Source of the DNA: Pararobbsia alpina_A
GTDB taxonomy: Bacteria; Pseudomonadota; Gammaproteobacteria; Burkholderiales; Burkholderiaceae
DNA: 64,000 nucleotides
Assembly: GCF_965118125.1 (NCBI RefSeq)
Contig: NZ_OZ221288.1
Span: 2,790,001-2,854,000 of the forward strand
Reading direction: 5' to 3'
The notes below the pieces were generated by a model. It saw nothing but the letters and a program-made list of their open reading frames with translations, was not told the origin of the DNA and searched no databases. Positions 52,144 to 60,362 of this stretch are shown here, piece after piece (within the stretch, counting starts at the first letter, position 1; the number at the start of each line of letters is the position of its first letter). The position numbers and the translations under genes are program-made.

Positions 52144-53085
52144 TTAGTCATACAGCACGGCGGCGATCTTCGGATCCGACATATTCGTCTTGTCGTACCA
52201 GTAGAAGCCCGTGTCGATCTTCTTCGGCAGTTGCTCGCCGTGCAGGGCCTTGACTGCGGAATCGACCACGCACTTGCCGATGCCGACCGGGTTTTGCGTA
52301 ATGGCGCCAGCCATCAGGCCCGAGGTGATGTCTTCCTTCTGCTCCTTGCCCGAGTCATAGCCGATCAGCACAAGCTTCTTGCCGGATTCCTTGACGCCGA
52401 TTGCAGCGCCTTCGGCCGAACCTTCATTGGCGCCGAAGATGCCCTTGAGGTTCGGGTTGGCCTGAATCATTGTCTTGGCGATTTCAGCCGACTTCAAGTG
52501 ATCGCCGCCACCGTATTGCACGGACACGATCTTGATGTTCGGATGCTTGGCTTTCATCTCGTTGAGGAAGCCGTCGCGACGATCGATACCCGTGCGGCTC
52601 GTCTGATCGTGCACGATCACGCCGACTTCACCCGAGTCGCCGATCAGTTCGGCCATCTTGTCGGCGGCCAGGCCGGCGGCAGCGAGGTTGTCCGTCGTGC
52701 AGGTGGTCAGCGGGATATCGCTGTCGACGCCCGAGTCAAACGCGATCACGGGAATCTTGTTGGCTTGCGCGCGCTTGAGCAGCGGAATGGCTGCCTTGCT
52801 GTCAAGTGCGGCGATGCCAAGCGCTTGCGGCTTCTTGGCAAGCGCTGCCGACAGCATATCGATCTGCTTGTCGACCATCGCTTCCGTTTCCGGACCTTCA
52901 AACGTGATCCGGACGTTGTTTGCCTTCGCCGATTGCTCGGCGCCGGATTTCACGGCTTGCCAGAACTGGTGCTGGAAGCCCTTCGAGATCAGCGGAATAT
53001 ACACATCGTCCGCATGCGCAAGACTGACCCCGCCGACAAGCGTGCCGACACCCAGCACGACACTAATCAAACGTCTCTTCAACAT
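52144..53085 (-). CDS. Ribose-type ABC sugar-binding protein (RbsB-like)
   Basis: A 313-residue periplasmic protein. Signal peptide to 'GGVSLAHA'. 'VYIPLISKGFQHQFWQAVKSGAEQSA' and 'IPVIAFDSGVDSD' are signatures of CUT2-class binding proteins for monosaccharides. GGAGGAG precedes the ATG at 53085. Third transport gene of the GntR-ATPase-permease-binding protein operon; a separate promoter in the 104-bp gap is possible. The linked L-fuconate dehydratase suggests L-fucose or a similar 6-deoxysugar as ligand (inference). Confidence 0.92.
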   Translation of the reverse strand: MLKRRLISVVLGVGTLVGGVSLAHADDVYIPLISKGFQHQFWQAVKSGAEQSAKANNVRITFEGPETEAMVDKQIDMLSAALAKKPQALGIAALDSKAAIPLLKRAQANKIPVIAFDSGVDSDIPLTTCTTDNLAAAGLAADKMAELIGDSGEVGVIVHDQTSRTGIDRRDGFLNEMKAKHPNIKIVSVQYGGGDHLKSAEIAKTMIQANPNLKGIFGANEGSAEGAAIGVKESGKKLVLIGYDSGKEQKEDITSGLMAGAITQNPVGIGKCVVDSAVKALHGEQLPKKIDTGFYWYDKTNMSDPKIAAVLYD

Positions 53086-53189
53086 GGTGATCTCCTCCAA
53101 GGATGGTTATCAACCTGCAACCGGTAAGGGAACGTGAGTGGGCTCCCGTTTGGCTCTTGCTCTTCTTTTGTTGCGTTTGCTGCATTGCC

Positions 53190-54218
53190 TTAGCTGCTCT
53201 TCTTGCGACGCAGGATGTCGGCGTAGACGGCGAGAATGATGATGAGACCCGTCACCACGATCTGCCACTCCTGCGCGACCGACAGAATGCGCAAGCCATT
53301 GGTCAGTACGCTCATGATGAAAGCACCGATGATCGTGCCGAGAATCGTGCCCGACCCGCCGCTCAGCGACGTGCCGCCGATCACAACCGCCGCGATGGCC
53401 TCGAGCTCATAGCCCTGCCCAAGCGCGGGTTGCGCCGAGTTCAGGCGCGAGGCGATCAACAGGCCCGCAATGCCGCAGATCGCGCCGCCGAGGCCATAAA
53501 TCGCGATCTTCCATCGATCGACGTTCACCCCTGAGAGCCGCACCGCTTCCTCGTTGCTGCCCAGCGCGAACGTATAGCGGCCGAGCGCCGTGCGGTTCAG
53601 CGTGATCGAGCTTGCAATGGCCAGCACAAACAGAATCAACACGGCATTCGGGATCGGCACGCTCGGCAGGAAGTACCCGATCAGCGAGTCTTGCGAAATG
53701 CGATAGAAGTTTTCCGTGTCGGTGAAATAGATCGGCTGATCCGACGACACGACGAGCGACAGGCCCTTGAGCAGCAGCATCATGCCGAGCGTCGCGATAA
53801 ACGGAGGAATGCGCATCTTTGCCGTCAACGTGCCCGAGATCGTGCCGCAGACCGCGCCGGTCGCAATGGCGGCGACGACGCCGACCCACATCGGCATATG
53901 CCAGTACGACAGGAACACGCCGCAGATGACGGCCGTGAAGGTCATCAGCGTACCGACCGACAGATCGATGCCGCTCGTGATGATCACGAACGTGCTGGCG
54001 ATTGCGAGCACACCGTTGACCGCGGTCGCCTGCAGAATGCCGAGGATGTTATCCATCTGCATAAAGGCGGGCGAAGCGAAGCTGAAGAAGATCAGCAGCA
54101 ATATCAGGCTGGCAAACGCGAGCATCTTCTGCAGGGCGGTAGGCGAGAAGATGCGGGCTCTCAAGCCTGATACGCCCTTCTTGTTGTCGAGCGCCGCCGT
54201 ATCCGAACGCGGTGTCAT
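53190..54218 (-). CDS. Ribose-type ABC permease (RbsC-like)
   Basis: A 342-residue permease with about ten helices. 'FVIITSGIDLSVGTLMTFTAVICGV' and 'GRYTFALGSNEEAVRLSGVNVDRWKI' with 'GGTSLSGGSGTILGTIIGAFIMSVLTNGL' are family hallmarks. It forms the homodimeric channel for the ATPase encoded 14 bp upstream. Confidence 0.94.
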   Translation of the reverse strand: MTPRSDTAALDNKKGVSGLRARIFSPTALQKMLAFASLILLLIFFSFASPAFMQMDNILGILQATAVNGVLAIASTFVIITSGIDLSVGTLMTFTAVICGVFLSYWHMPMWVGVVAAIATGAVCGTISGTLTAKMRIPPFIATLGMMLLLKGLSLVVSSDQPIYFTDTENFYRISQDSLIGYFLPSVPIPNAVLILFVLAIASSITLNRTALGRYTFALGSNEEAVRLSGVNVDRWKIAIYGLGGAICGIAGLLIASRLNSAQPALGQGYELEAIAAVVIGGTSLSGGSGTILGTIIGAFIMSVLTNGLRILSVAQEWQIVVTGLIIILAVYADILRRKKSS

Positions 54219-54232
54219 ATCGATAGACCTCT

Positions 54233-55750
54233 TCAGTTAAGTGCCGCTTTCAGGGATTCGCGCTGCGTCGCGAGGTGCATGATGCGTTCCTGCGTCGCCT
54301 CGCTCGCTGCGAGCTCGCCTGTAATGCGGCCTTCGCACATCACGATCACGCGGTCGCTCATGCGCAGGATTTCGGGAAGCTCCGACGAGATCATCACGAT
54401 CGCTTTGCCTTGTGCGGCGAGCTGACGCAGCAGTTTGTAGATTTCGGTTTTCGCTCCGACGTCGATGCCGCGGGTGGGCTCGTCGAAGAACAGCACGTCG
54501 CAATCGCGTTCGAGCCATTTGGCGATCACGATCTTTTGCTGATTGCCGCCCGACAGGAGTCGCACTTGCTGAGTGGGCGAGGGCGTGCGGATGTTGAGCA
54601 GGCTGATGAAATGCGACGCGCGCTGGCGGATCTGTGCGCGACGCAAGAACGTATTGAACGACAGAAACTTGCCCAGATCCGCCATGACGATGTTCGACTC
54701 GACATCCATGCCGGTCGCGAGGCCGAACCGCTTGCGGTCTTCGGACAGGTAGCCGATGCCCTGGCGGACGGCGTCACTGGGGCGCTTGATCGACACGGTG
54801 TTGCCTTTGACGCGGATTTCGCCGGACTCGACCGGATCGGCGCCGAACACCGCACGCGCGACTTCCGTGCGACCTGCGCCCATCAGCCCCGCAAAGCCCA
54901 ATATCTCGCCCTTGCGCAGCTCGAAGCTGATATCCCGGACCAACGGCCCTGCCTTGAGATTCCTGACTTCGAGCGCGACATCGCCGCGCGTTCCGGTGGC
55001 TTCCACGGGCGCGATGTCCGTCAACGTTCGTCCGACCATCATGCCGATGATGGCCTCGACGCTTGTGTCGGCGGTCGACACGGTGGCCACGTATTCACCG
55101 TCGCGCAGCACGGTCACGCGATCCGAAATCTGCTTGAGCTCATCCATCTTGTGCGACACGTAGATGATGCCTACGCCGCGTTCCTTGAGCTGGCGGATGA
55201 TGCGAAACAGCTCGGCGATTTCGGCGTCGTTGAGTGCCGACGTCGGTTCGTCCATGATCAGCACGCGCGAATCGAACGACAGCGCCTTGGCGATTTCGAC
55301 CATTTGCTGGCTCGCCACCGTGAGCGTGCCGACCAGCGTGCGCGGGTCGAGTTTCACGTGCATGCGTGCAAGGATCTCGCTCGCCTGGGCATTGAGCTTG
55401 TCTTCGTCGAGGAACAGCCCCATCCGTCCGCGGGGTTCGCGGCCGATGAAGATATTTTGAGCAACGCTCAGATGATTCATCAGCTGCAGTTCCTGATGAA
55501 TGATGCCGATGCCGAGCGCCTGCGCTTCACGCGGGCCCGAGAATTCAACGGATTGCCCTTCGACGAGCATCTCGCCCGAGTCGCGCGTATAGACGCCAGC
55601 AAGAATCTTCATCAGCGTCGACTTGCCGGCGCCGTTCTCGCCCATCAGCGCATGCACTTCGCCGCTGAGCAGCTCGAACTGAACGTCGTGCAATGCCCTG
55701 ACGCCGGGAAAGCTCTTGTTCAGCTTCTTGACGGAAATCAATGGGTTCAT
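54233..55750 (-). CDS. Ribose-type ABC ATPase with two domains (RbsA-like)
   Basis: A 505-residue ATPase. The first domain has Walker A 'GENGAGKSTLMKIL' (residues 38-51), Q-loop, 'QQMVEIAKAL' and Walker B 'VLIMDEPTSAL'. The second has a degenerate A-loop 'GFAGLMGAGRTEVARAVFG', 'LLSGGNQQKIVIAKWL' and 'VLFFDEPTRGIDVGAK'. Standard RbsA/MglA layout. Its ATG overlaps the GntR stop (ATGA), so regulator and transporter are translated together. Confidence 0.95.
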   Translation of the reverse strand: MNPLISVKKLNKSFPGVRALHDVQFELLSGEVHALMGENGAGKSTLMKILAGVYTRDSGEMLVEGQSVEFSGPREAQALGIGIIHQELQLMNHLSVAQNIFIGREPRGRMGLFLDEDKLNAQASEILARMHVKLDPRTLVGTLTVASQQMVEIAKALSFDSRVLIMDEPTSALNDAEIAELFRIIRQLKERGVGIIYVSHKMDELKQISDRVTVLRDGEYVATVSTADTSVEAIIGMMVGRTLTDIAPVEATGTRGDVALEVRNLKAGPLVRDISFELRKGEILGFAGLMGAGRTEVARAVFGADPVESGEIRVKGNTVSIKRPSDAVRQGIGYLSEDRKRFGLATGMDVESNIVMADLGKFLSFNTFLRRAQIRQRASHFISLLNIRTPSPTQQVRLLSGGNQQKIVIAKWLERDCDVLFFDEPTRGIDVGAKTEIYKLLRQLAAQGKAIVMISSELPEILRMSDRVIVMCEGRITGELAASEATQERIMHLATQRESLKAALN

Positions 55751-56475
55751 GACTCGAATAGATCCGGTCTTGTCTTGGCGGAGCGTTGCAGTTCGGCGAC
55801 CACCTGGTCGAGGTGATCATGCATGGCGTCGGCGGCTGCATCGGCGTCGCCGGCGCGAATCGCGCGGAAGATGCGTTCGTGTTCGTCGAGCGTGTGCGCG
55901 AGTCGCTCCGGGGTAGCGAGCAACTGCCTCGCGCGGTCGAGCGCGTTACGCGAGACCGCGACAATGTCCTTGACCCGGGGCAGCTTGATCGCATCGAGCA
56001 GAATTTCATGGAACCCGAGATCGAGCGCATGAAACGCAAGGCGATCGCCATTGCCGGCGAGATTGCGTTGCTTGTCGAGATTGAATTCCAGCGCCTCAAT
56101 GATGGCCGAGTCGCGAAGGCGCGCCACGGCACGCACGGTCTCGACTTCGAGTGCGCTGCGAATGAACAGATGTTGCCGGATGTCATGCACCGCGATCGGC
56201 TTGACGCGTGTGCCGCGCTGCGGAAGCACTTCGACCAGTCCCGCATGCGCGAGCTTTGCCAGCGCGGCCGACACCGGAAAGCGCGAGACGCCCATGCGCT
56301 CGCACACGGCCATCTTGTCGATCATCATTCCGGGCTCCAGCGCGAGCGTCACGATCGCTTGTCGAAGCGCTTGCTCGACCGCATCGGTCAGGCTCACACG
56401 CTCACTGCTCTGAATCTTTTGCAGTGCGACATAGGGATCGGCAGCAGCGCTGGCTACATCCGTTGAAGGGCTCAC
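55747..56475 (-). CDS. GntR-family (FadR/FCD) regulator of sugar transport
   Basis: A 242-residue regulator. Winged helix 'LTDAVEQALRQAIVTLALEPGMMIDKMAVCERMGVSRFPVSAALAKLAHAGLVEVLPQRGTRV' and an FCD ligand domain with metal-binding residues in 'RSALEVETVRAVARLRD', 'FHALDLGFHEILLDA' and 'DEHERIFRAI'. GTG at 56475 is chosen because the frame's upstream ATG (56508) lies inside the -10 element of the promoter. First gene of the ABC operon, divergent from L-fuconate dehydratase. Likely represses both on the palindrome at 56502-56513. Confidence 0.85.
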   Translation of the reverse strand: MSPSTDVASAAADPYVALQKIQSSERVSLTDAVEQALRQAIVTLALEPGMMIDKMAVCERMGVSRFPVSAALAKLAHAGLVEVLPQRGTRVKPIAVHDIRQHLFIRSALEVETVRAVARLRDSAIIEALEFNLDKQRNLAGNGDRLAFHALDLGFHEILLDAIKLPRVKDIVAVSRNALDRARQLLATPERLAHTLDEHERIFRAIRAGDADAAADAMHDHLDQVVAELQRSAKTRPDLFES

Positions 56476-56501
56476 GGCACGCTTGAATTCGGGAAGAAAT
56501 G

Positions 56502-56535
56502 CTAGCATGCTAGGAAGCACTCGACGGGTTGTCAA
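56502..56535 (-). promoter_or_regulatory. GntR operon promoter with palindrome
   Basis: On the minus strand TTGACA (56535-56530), 17-bp spacer, TAGCAT (56512-56507). The -10 lies within the perfect 12-bp palindrome CTAGCATGCTAG (56502-56513), a plausible GntR operator covering the -10 element. Confidence 0.65.
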
Positions 56536-56671
56536 CGCGTGCAAACGCTTAGCGAGTTGGGGTCGATTTTTTGTCTTAGGCAGTGGCTTAATGCCGCTTG
56601 CGTCTTCTTCGTGCTGTTCTCCGGTATGCAGTCCATCATTCGATAGCCATCACTCCGGGAGGGGTGTCTCG

Positions 56672-57967
56672 ATGACCACGATCACCAGGCTGACCGTTCA
56701 AGATATTCGCTTTCCCACGTCGCGTTCGCTCGATGGCTCTGACGCGATGAACGCGGCGCCCGATTATTCGGCGACCTACGTCACGCTCGAGACGGATGCG
56801 AACGATGGCCTCGTCGGGCACGGACTCACCTTTACGATCGGGCGCGGCAATGAAATTTGCGTGGCAGCGGCCAATGCGCTGTCGCCGTTGATCGTTGGCA
56901 AGAAGCTCGAAGACATCACCGCGAATATGGGCGCGTTCTGGCGTGCATTCACGTCGGACAGTCAATTGCGCTGGATCGGCCCGGACAAGGGCGCCATTCA
57001 CTTGTCGACCGCGGCCGTTGTCAACGCGGTGTGGGACCTGTGGGCGAAATCCGTCGGCAAGCCGGTCTGGAAGCTGCTCGTCGATATGACGCCTGAAGAG
57101 CTCGTGCGCTGCCTCGATTTTCGCTATGTGACCGATGCGATCACGCCGTATGAAGCGCTGGCGATGCTGAATCGGCATGCCAGGACCAAGGGCGAGCGCG
57201 AGAAGGAGATGCTTGCGCAAGGGTATCCCGCCTATACGACGTCGGCAGGCTGGCTGGGTTACGACGACGACAAGATCCGTCGCCTCGCGCGCGAGGGCGT
57301 TGCGCAGGGGTGGACGCATTTCAAACAGAAAGTCGGCGGCAACCTGGAGGAGGATGTTCGGCGTGCACGCATTCTGCGTGAGGAGATTGGCGAAAACCTC
57401 AAGCTCATGATGGATGCGAATCAGGTGTGGGACGTCGACGAGGCCGTGACCAATATGCGCCGCCTTGCGGAGTTCGATCCGTGGTGGATTGAAGAGCCGA
57501 CGAGCCCGGACGATATTCTGGGTCATGCCGCGATTCGCGAGCGGCTCGGGGACATCGGCGTCGCAACGGGCGAGCACTGTCACAACCGCGTGATGTTCAA
57601 GCAATTGCTTCAGGCAGACGCGATCGACTTCTGCCAGATCGACAGCTGCCGACTCGGTGGCCTGAACGAAGTCATCGTCGTGCTACTGATGGCCGCGAAA
57701 TTCGGCGTACCCGTATGCCCGCATGCGGGCGGAGTGGGTTTGTGTGAGTACGTACAGCACATTTCGCTGTTCGACTATATCTGCGTGTCCGCTTCACTCG
57801 AGAATCGCGTGCTCGAATACGTCGATCATCTGCACGAACATTTCATCGACCCTGTCGTGATCCGCAACGGCCACTACATGCCACCAAAAAAGCCGGGGTA
57901 CAGCATTGAAATGTTCCCGGCGTCGCTGGAAAAGCATCTCTATCCTGATGGAGAGGCTTGGCGTTGA
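56672..57967 (+). CDS. L-fuconate dehydratase (enolase superfamily)
   Basis: A 431-residue enzyme that removes water from L-fuconate to give 2-keto-3-deoxy-L-fuconate in the non-phosphorylated fucose pathway. Acid/base lysines in 'HFKQKVGGN', Mg ligands in 'MMDANQVWD', 'WIEEPTSPDD' and 'ATGEHCHNR', and His in 'CPHAGGVGLCEYVQH'. Long 430-residue form and 'SLDGSDAMNAAPDYSATYV' N-terminus match the FucD/ENOSF1 clade. GGGAGGGG precedes the ATG at 56672; the longer frame from 56483 runs through the divergent promoter. Other genes of the pathway are not in the window. Confidence 0.92.
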   Translation: MTTITRLTVQDIRFPTSRSLDGSDAMNAAPDYSATYVTLETDANDGLVGHGLTFTIGRGNEICVAAANALSPLIVGKKLEDITANMGAFWRAFTSDSQLRWIGPDKGAIHLSTAAVVNAVWDLWAKSVGKPVWKLLVDMTPEELVRCLDFRYVTDAITPYEALAMLNRHARTKGEREKEMLAQGYPAYTTSAGWLGYDDDKIRRLAREGVAQGWTHFKQKVGGNLEEDVRRARILREEIGENLKLMMDANQVWDVDEAVTNMRRLAEFDPWWIEEPTSPDDILGHAAIRERLGDIGVATGEHCHNRVMFKQLLQADAIDFCQIDSCRLGGLNEVIVVLLMAAKFGVPVCPHAGGVGLCEYVQHISLFDYICVSASLENRVLEYVDHLHEHFIDPVVIRNGHYMPPKKPGYSIEMFPASLEKHLYPDGEAWR

Positions 57968-58009
57968 ACGTCTAGTGATAGGTCTTAACGGGGTAGTGGA
58001 AAGTGGCTT

Positions 58010-58036
58010 GCCTCGTTACACATTGTGTGGCGAGGC
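58010..58036 (+). terminator. Strong hairpin after L-fuconate dehydratase
   Basis: A 12-bp stem (58010-58021 with 58025-58036, two G-T pairs) around the loop ATT, 42 bp after the stop. The T-tract that follows is poor. Either a terminator or the edge of the lower-GC insert that starts here. Confidence 0.6.
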
Positions 58037-58196
58037 CGGCTTTCAAATAGTGATCCTGTTGGTTTCGTGCTGACGGAATGCCACTGCCTCACAAATCTGC
58101 TTGCTCCGAAAACTGCAGCGGCGAGACATTGACAGCCGAATTCTTGGGAAGGAATTCGCTATTTATCTGAAGCAAAAATCGGATATTGAGGCTGTC

Positions 58197-58691
58197 ATGT
58201 CACTCGATGAATTTATACGAAAGGCTCAATCGGAGCATTCTCAGCGGGAATTTGATCCGAAACTGAGATTGGAGAAATGGCTGTACGAACTCAACGAGCT
58301 CTTTAATGCGATTGAGGCCGCGCTGATTCGGGCGGGTCTCGAATCAAAAAATATCTTGAACGTGCGAAAGGAGATGCATGAAGAGTTTGTAGGGAGCTAT
58401 TCGTTTCGCCGATTGAGTGTGTTCGTGGGTGAAGTCCCGATTGTGTTTGACCCCGTCGCCACGATTGTATTCGGTGGATTCGGACGAGTCGACGTGCGGT
58501 GCGGAGCGGGTCGTACGCGGCTGATAGCAATCGATAAGGATGAGGATCCCGACACAAAAATTCCGTTGGACCAACGCGATTGGAAATGGGTTGTGTCGGA
58601 TCCAGCTCACCCGATGGATTATCAGGATTTCTCGATCGACAAGCTTGAATACATTCTTGACTTCGTGGTGAAAGAAAATGGCCGGCCGTAG
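58197..58691 (+). CDS. Unknown protein, partner of HEPN-like protein
   Basis: A 164-residue protein that I do not recognise. N-terminal half is helical and charged ('LEKWLYELNELFNAIEAALIRAGLESKNILNVRKEM'); the C-terminal half is beta-rich ('FRRLSVFVGEVPIVFDPVATIVFGGFGRVDVRCGAGR') and ends 'DFSIDKLEYILDFVVKENGRP'. No signal peptide or membrane segment. Start ATG at 58197 follows a GAGG; the frame opens at 58101. It overlaps the next gene by 14 bp. Codon and base use are clearly less GC-rich than neighbouring genes, a sign of transfer. Confidence 0.7.
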   Translation: MSLDEFIRKAQSEHSQREFDPKLRLEKWLYELNELFNAIEAALIRAGLESKNILNVRKEMHEEFVGSYSFRRLSVFVGEVPIVFDPVATIVFGGFGRVDVRCGAGRTRLIAIDKDEDPDTKIPLDQRDWKWVVSDPAHPMDYQDFSIDKLEYILDFVVKENGRP

Positions 58692-59220
58692 AGAGATCGA
58701 CGAGGCGCTGGAATGGCACGAGACGGCTCTACTCGGCTTCGCCAAGTTGGAACAATTGGTGCTGAAACATCGCGTGGAAGCGTCGCGACGCGGAGAGCGT
58801 TATTTCGGGCTTGACCCGCACGAGATCCAGGATGAGTTTGAAAAGGTGCGGGGTAAACACGACATATTTGCGTTGTTGGCTCTGTACGCCACTTGCGAAG
58901 GGGGAATTCGCGCCGACGCTTGTTGGCGCGGCGAAGGGAGTAATGGTCAGCGATTCAACAGCAAATTCAAGCGTACGGTTGATGAGCGTTTTCGTGGCAT
59001 CGTCAAGCTCAGCACGTTGCTTCAGCGTTGGCGTACGTCGCTTCCGGATCCGAATTTTGCGAGGCGAATCGACGAACTGCAGCGCGAATTCGGCATCCGG
59101 AACAAGATTGCGCATGGGTGCGTTGACGGCGTGACAGAGGACTTCCTGGCGACGTACGTCAGGCTGAGGACCATTCGCGACAAATGGATCTCATTTGTGC
59201 CCGATTTTCAGGGTTTTTGA
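58678..59220 (+). CDS. HEPN-like protein of two-gene insert
   Basis: A 180-residue all-helical protein. 'FGIRNKIAHGCVDG' gives the R-x4-H signature of HEPN domains (Arg141, Asn142, His146), the RNase centre of many toxins and defence proteins; it lies in the C-terminal half, as usual. No other catalytic domain. Start overlaps the upstream gene by 14 bp, so production is coupled. Lower GC than the flanks. A toxin-antitoxin or abortive infection role is an inference; a plain nucleic-acid-binding HEPN is also possible. Confidence 0.7.
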   Translation: MAGRREIDEALEWHETALLGFAKLEQLVLKHRVEASRRGERYFGLDPHEIQDEFEKVRGKHDIFALLALYATCEGGIRADACWRGEGSNGQRFNSKFKRTVDERFRGIVKLSTLLQRWRTSLPDPNFARRIDELQREFGIRNKIAHGCVDGVTEDFLATYVRLRTIRDKWISFVPDFQGF

Positions 59221-59227
59221 AATTCGC

Positions 59228-59629
59228 TCATGACGGCGCTACCGGATTATGGCAACACACGCAGAGTTTGTTGCCATCCGGATCACGGAAGTAAGCGCCG
59301 TAGTAATTCGGGTGGTAGTGGGGACGGAGGCCGGGAGGGCCTTCGCAGGTGCCGCCGTGTGCCAGCGCTGCGGCGTGCGCTTGATCGACGCGTTCTCGCG
59401 TTGCGGCAAGTAACGCGATCATATGGCCGTTGCCTCGTTCTGCCGACTCGCCGTCGTACGGGCGGCCGACGATAAATAGCGGGCGAGGTTCGCCTTCTTT
59501 CATCCAACCCGCCCATGGGGTTTCGGGTTCGCGAAATTTCAGTGTCAGGTCCAGCGTGCTCATCAACGCGGCATAGAATCGAAACGCTCGGTCAAAATCC
59601 GTGACGCCGACGTAGACGTGAGAAATCAT
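59228..59629 (-). CDS. VOC-family (glyoxalase-like) protein
   Basis: A 133-residue single-domain VOC protein. 'ISHVYVGVTDFDRAFRFYAALMSTL' begins the first beta-alpha-beta unit; 'HYHPNYYGAYFRDPDGNKLCVCCH' ends the second with the metal-binding His/Glu region. The metal-ligand glutamate typical at 'DPDGNxxE' is not evident (Lys-Leu-Cys instead), so the activity is uncertain. Start MISHVY at 59629. Convergent with the HEPN gene. Confidence 0.88.
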   Translation of the reverse strand: MISHVYVGVTDFDRAFRFYAALMSTLDLTLKFREPETPWAGWMKEGEPRPLFIVGRPYDGESAERGNGHMIALLAATRERVDQAHAAALAHGGTCEGPPGLRPHYHPNYYGAYFRDPDGNKLCVCCHNPVAPS

Positions 59630-59957
59630 CGGGTATTCCCTTGGAGTAGTCTGCAATGATTCGGCGGCGTCGAGGCAGCCAGATAGCCGTCATCGCATTG
59701 GGTTTCTTGACCAGCAAGCCGCGCGCGTGACGATACCGCGTCGCCGCGCACTTTGAAGGCAAATACCAGGTGCGGATTTCCAGCGGACCCGCACGTGTTG
59801 CGACGCAGCGTATGGACGACACGTCGTCGAAGCATAAAAGGAAATGCACTAAAAAAGTCTGTCACCGCTGTCGAAGTCTGTTCGGCCCGCCCGTCATTGT
59901 CCTGAGCGTGACCTCGGGCGCTCGCTTCCTTATTGACCCTTTTCGCAAGGAACGACC
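59630..59957. other. 328-bp divergent intergenic region
   Basis: Between the VOC gene and YciI gene. Short open frames on both strands look like noise. No repeats or strong hairpins seen; both promoters should be here. Confidence 0.45.
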
Positions 59958-60359
59958 ATGAACTACGCGATTCTGATTTATGAAGGCGACGAAGGCTTCC
60001 GCTTGCGCACGGACACGGTGGACGGACCCGCCTATTGGGCAGCCTGGCCGGCCTATTCGAAGGCCTTGCAGGACGCCGGTGTGTTCGTCGACGGGGCAGG
60101 GCTCGAGTTGCCTCAAACGGCGACCACGCTGCGCGTTGTTGACGGCAAGCGCCAGGTCCAGGATGGGCCGTTTGCCGAAACGAAAGAACAACTCGGCGGC
60201 TTCTACATCATCAACGTGCCCGATCTCGACACCGCGCTGAGCTGGGCATCGCGCATTCCCGTCGCCAAAGGCGGTGTGGTCGAGGTGCGACCGGTCATGA
60301 TGGCCCCCGAGCGGCCGGCATCCGCGTCCGCTACTGCATCGGCGACCGCTTCGGCCTGA
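59958..60359 (+). CDS. YciI/DGPF-domain protein
   Basis: A 133-residue protein. 'MNYAILIYEGDEGF' starts the ferredoxin-like fold and 'VQDGPFAETKEQLGGFYIINVPDLDTALSWASRIP' is the DGPF signature. The tail is a low-complexity alanine/serine/threonine run. DGPF proteins are the constant partners of ECF42-type sigma factors, as here: the sigma gene starts 3 bp after this stop. Role unknown; it may modulate the sigma factor. Confidence 0.93.
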   Translation: MNYAILIYEGDEGFRLRTDTVDGPAYWAAWPAYSKALQDAGVFVDGAGLELPQTATTLRVVDGKRQVQDGPFAETKEQLGGFYIINVPDLDTALSWASRIPVAKGGVVEVRPVMMAPERPASASATASATASA

Positions 60360-60362
60360 TCG

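Noticed and set aside
54275..55816. 513-residue open frame on the plus strand
   Set aside because: Shadow of the RbsA-like ATPase gene.
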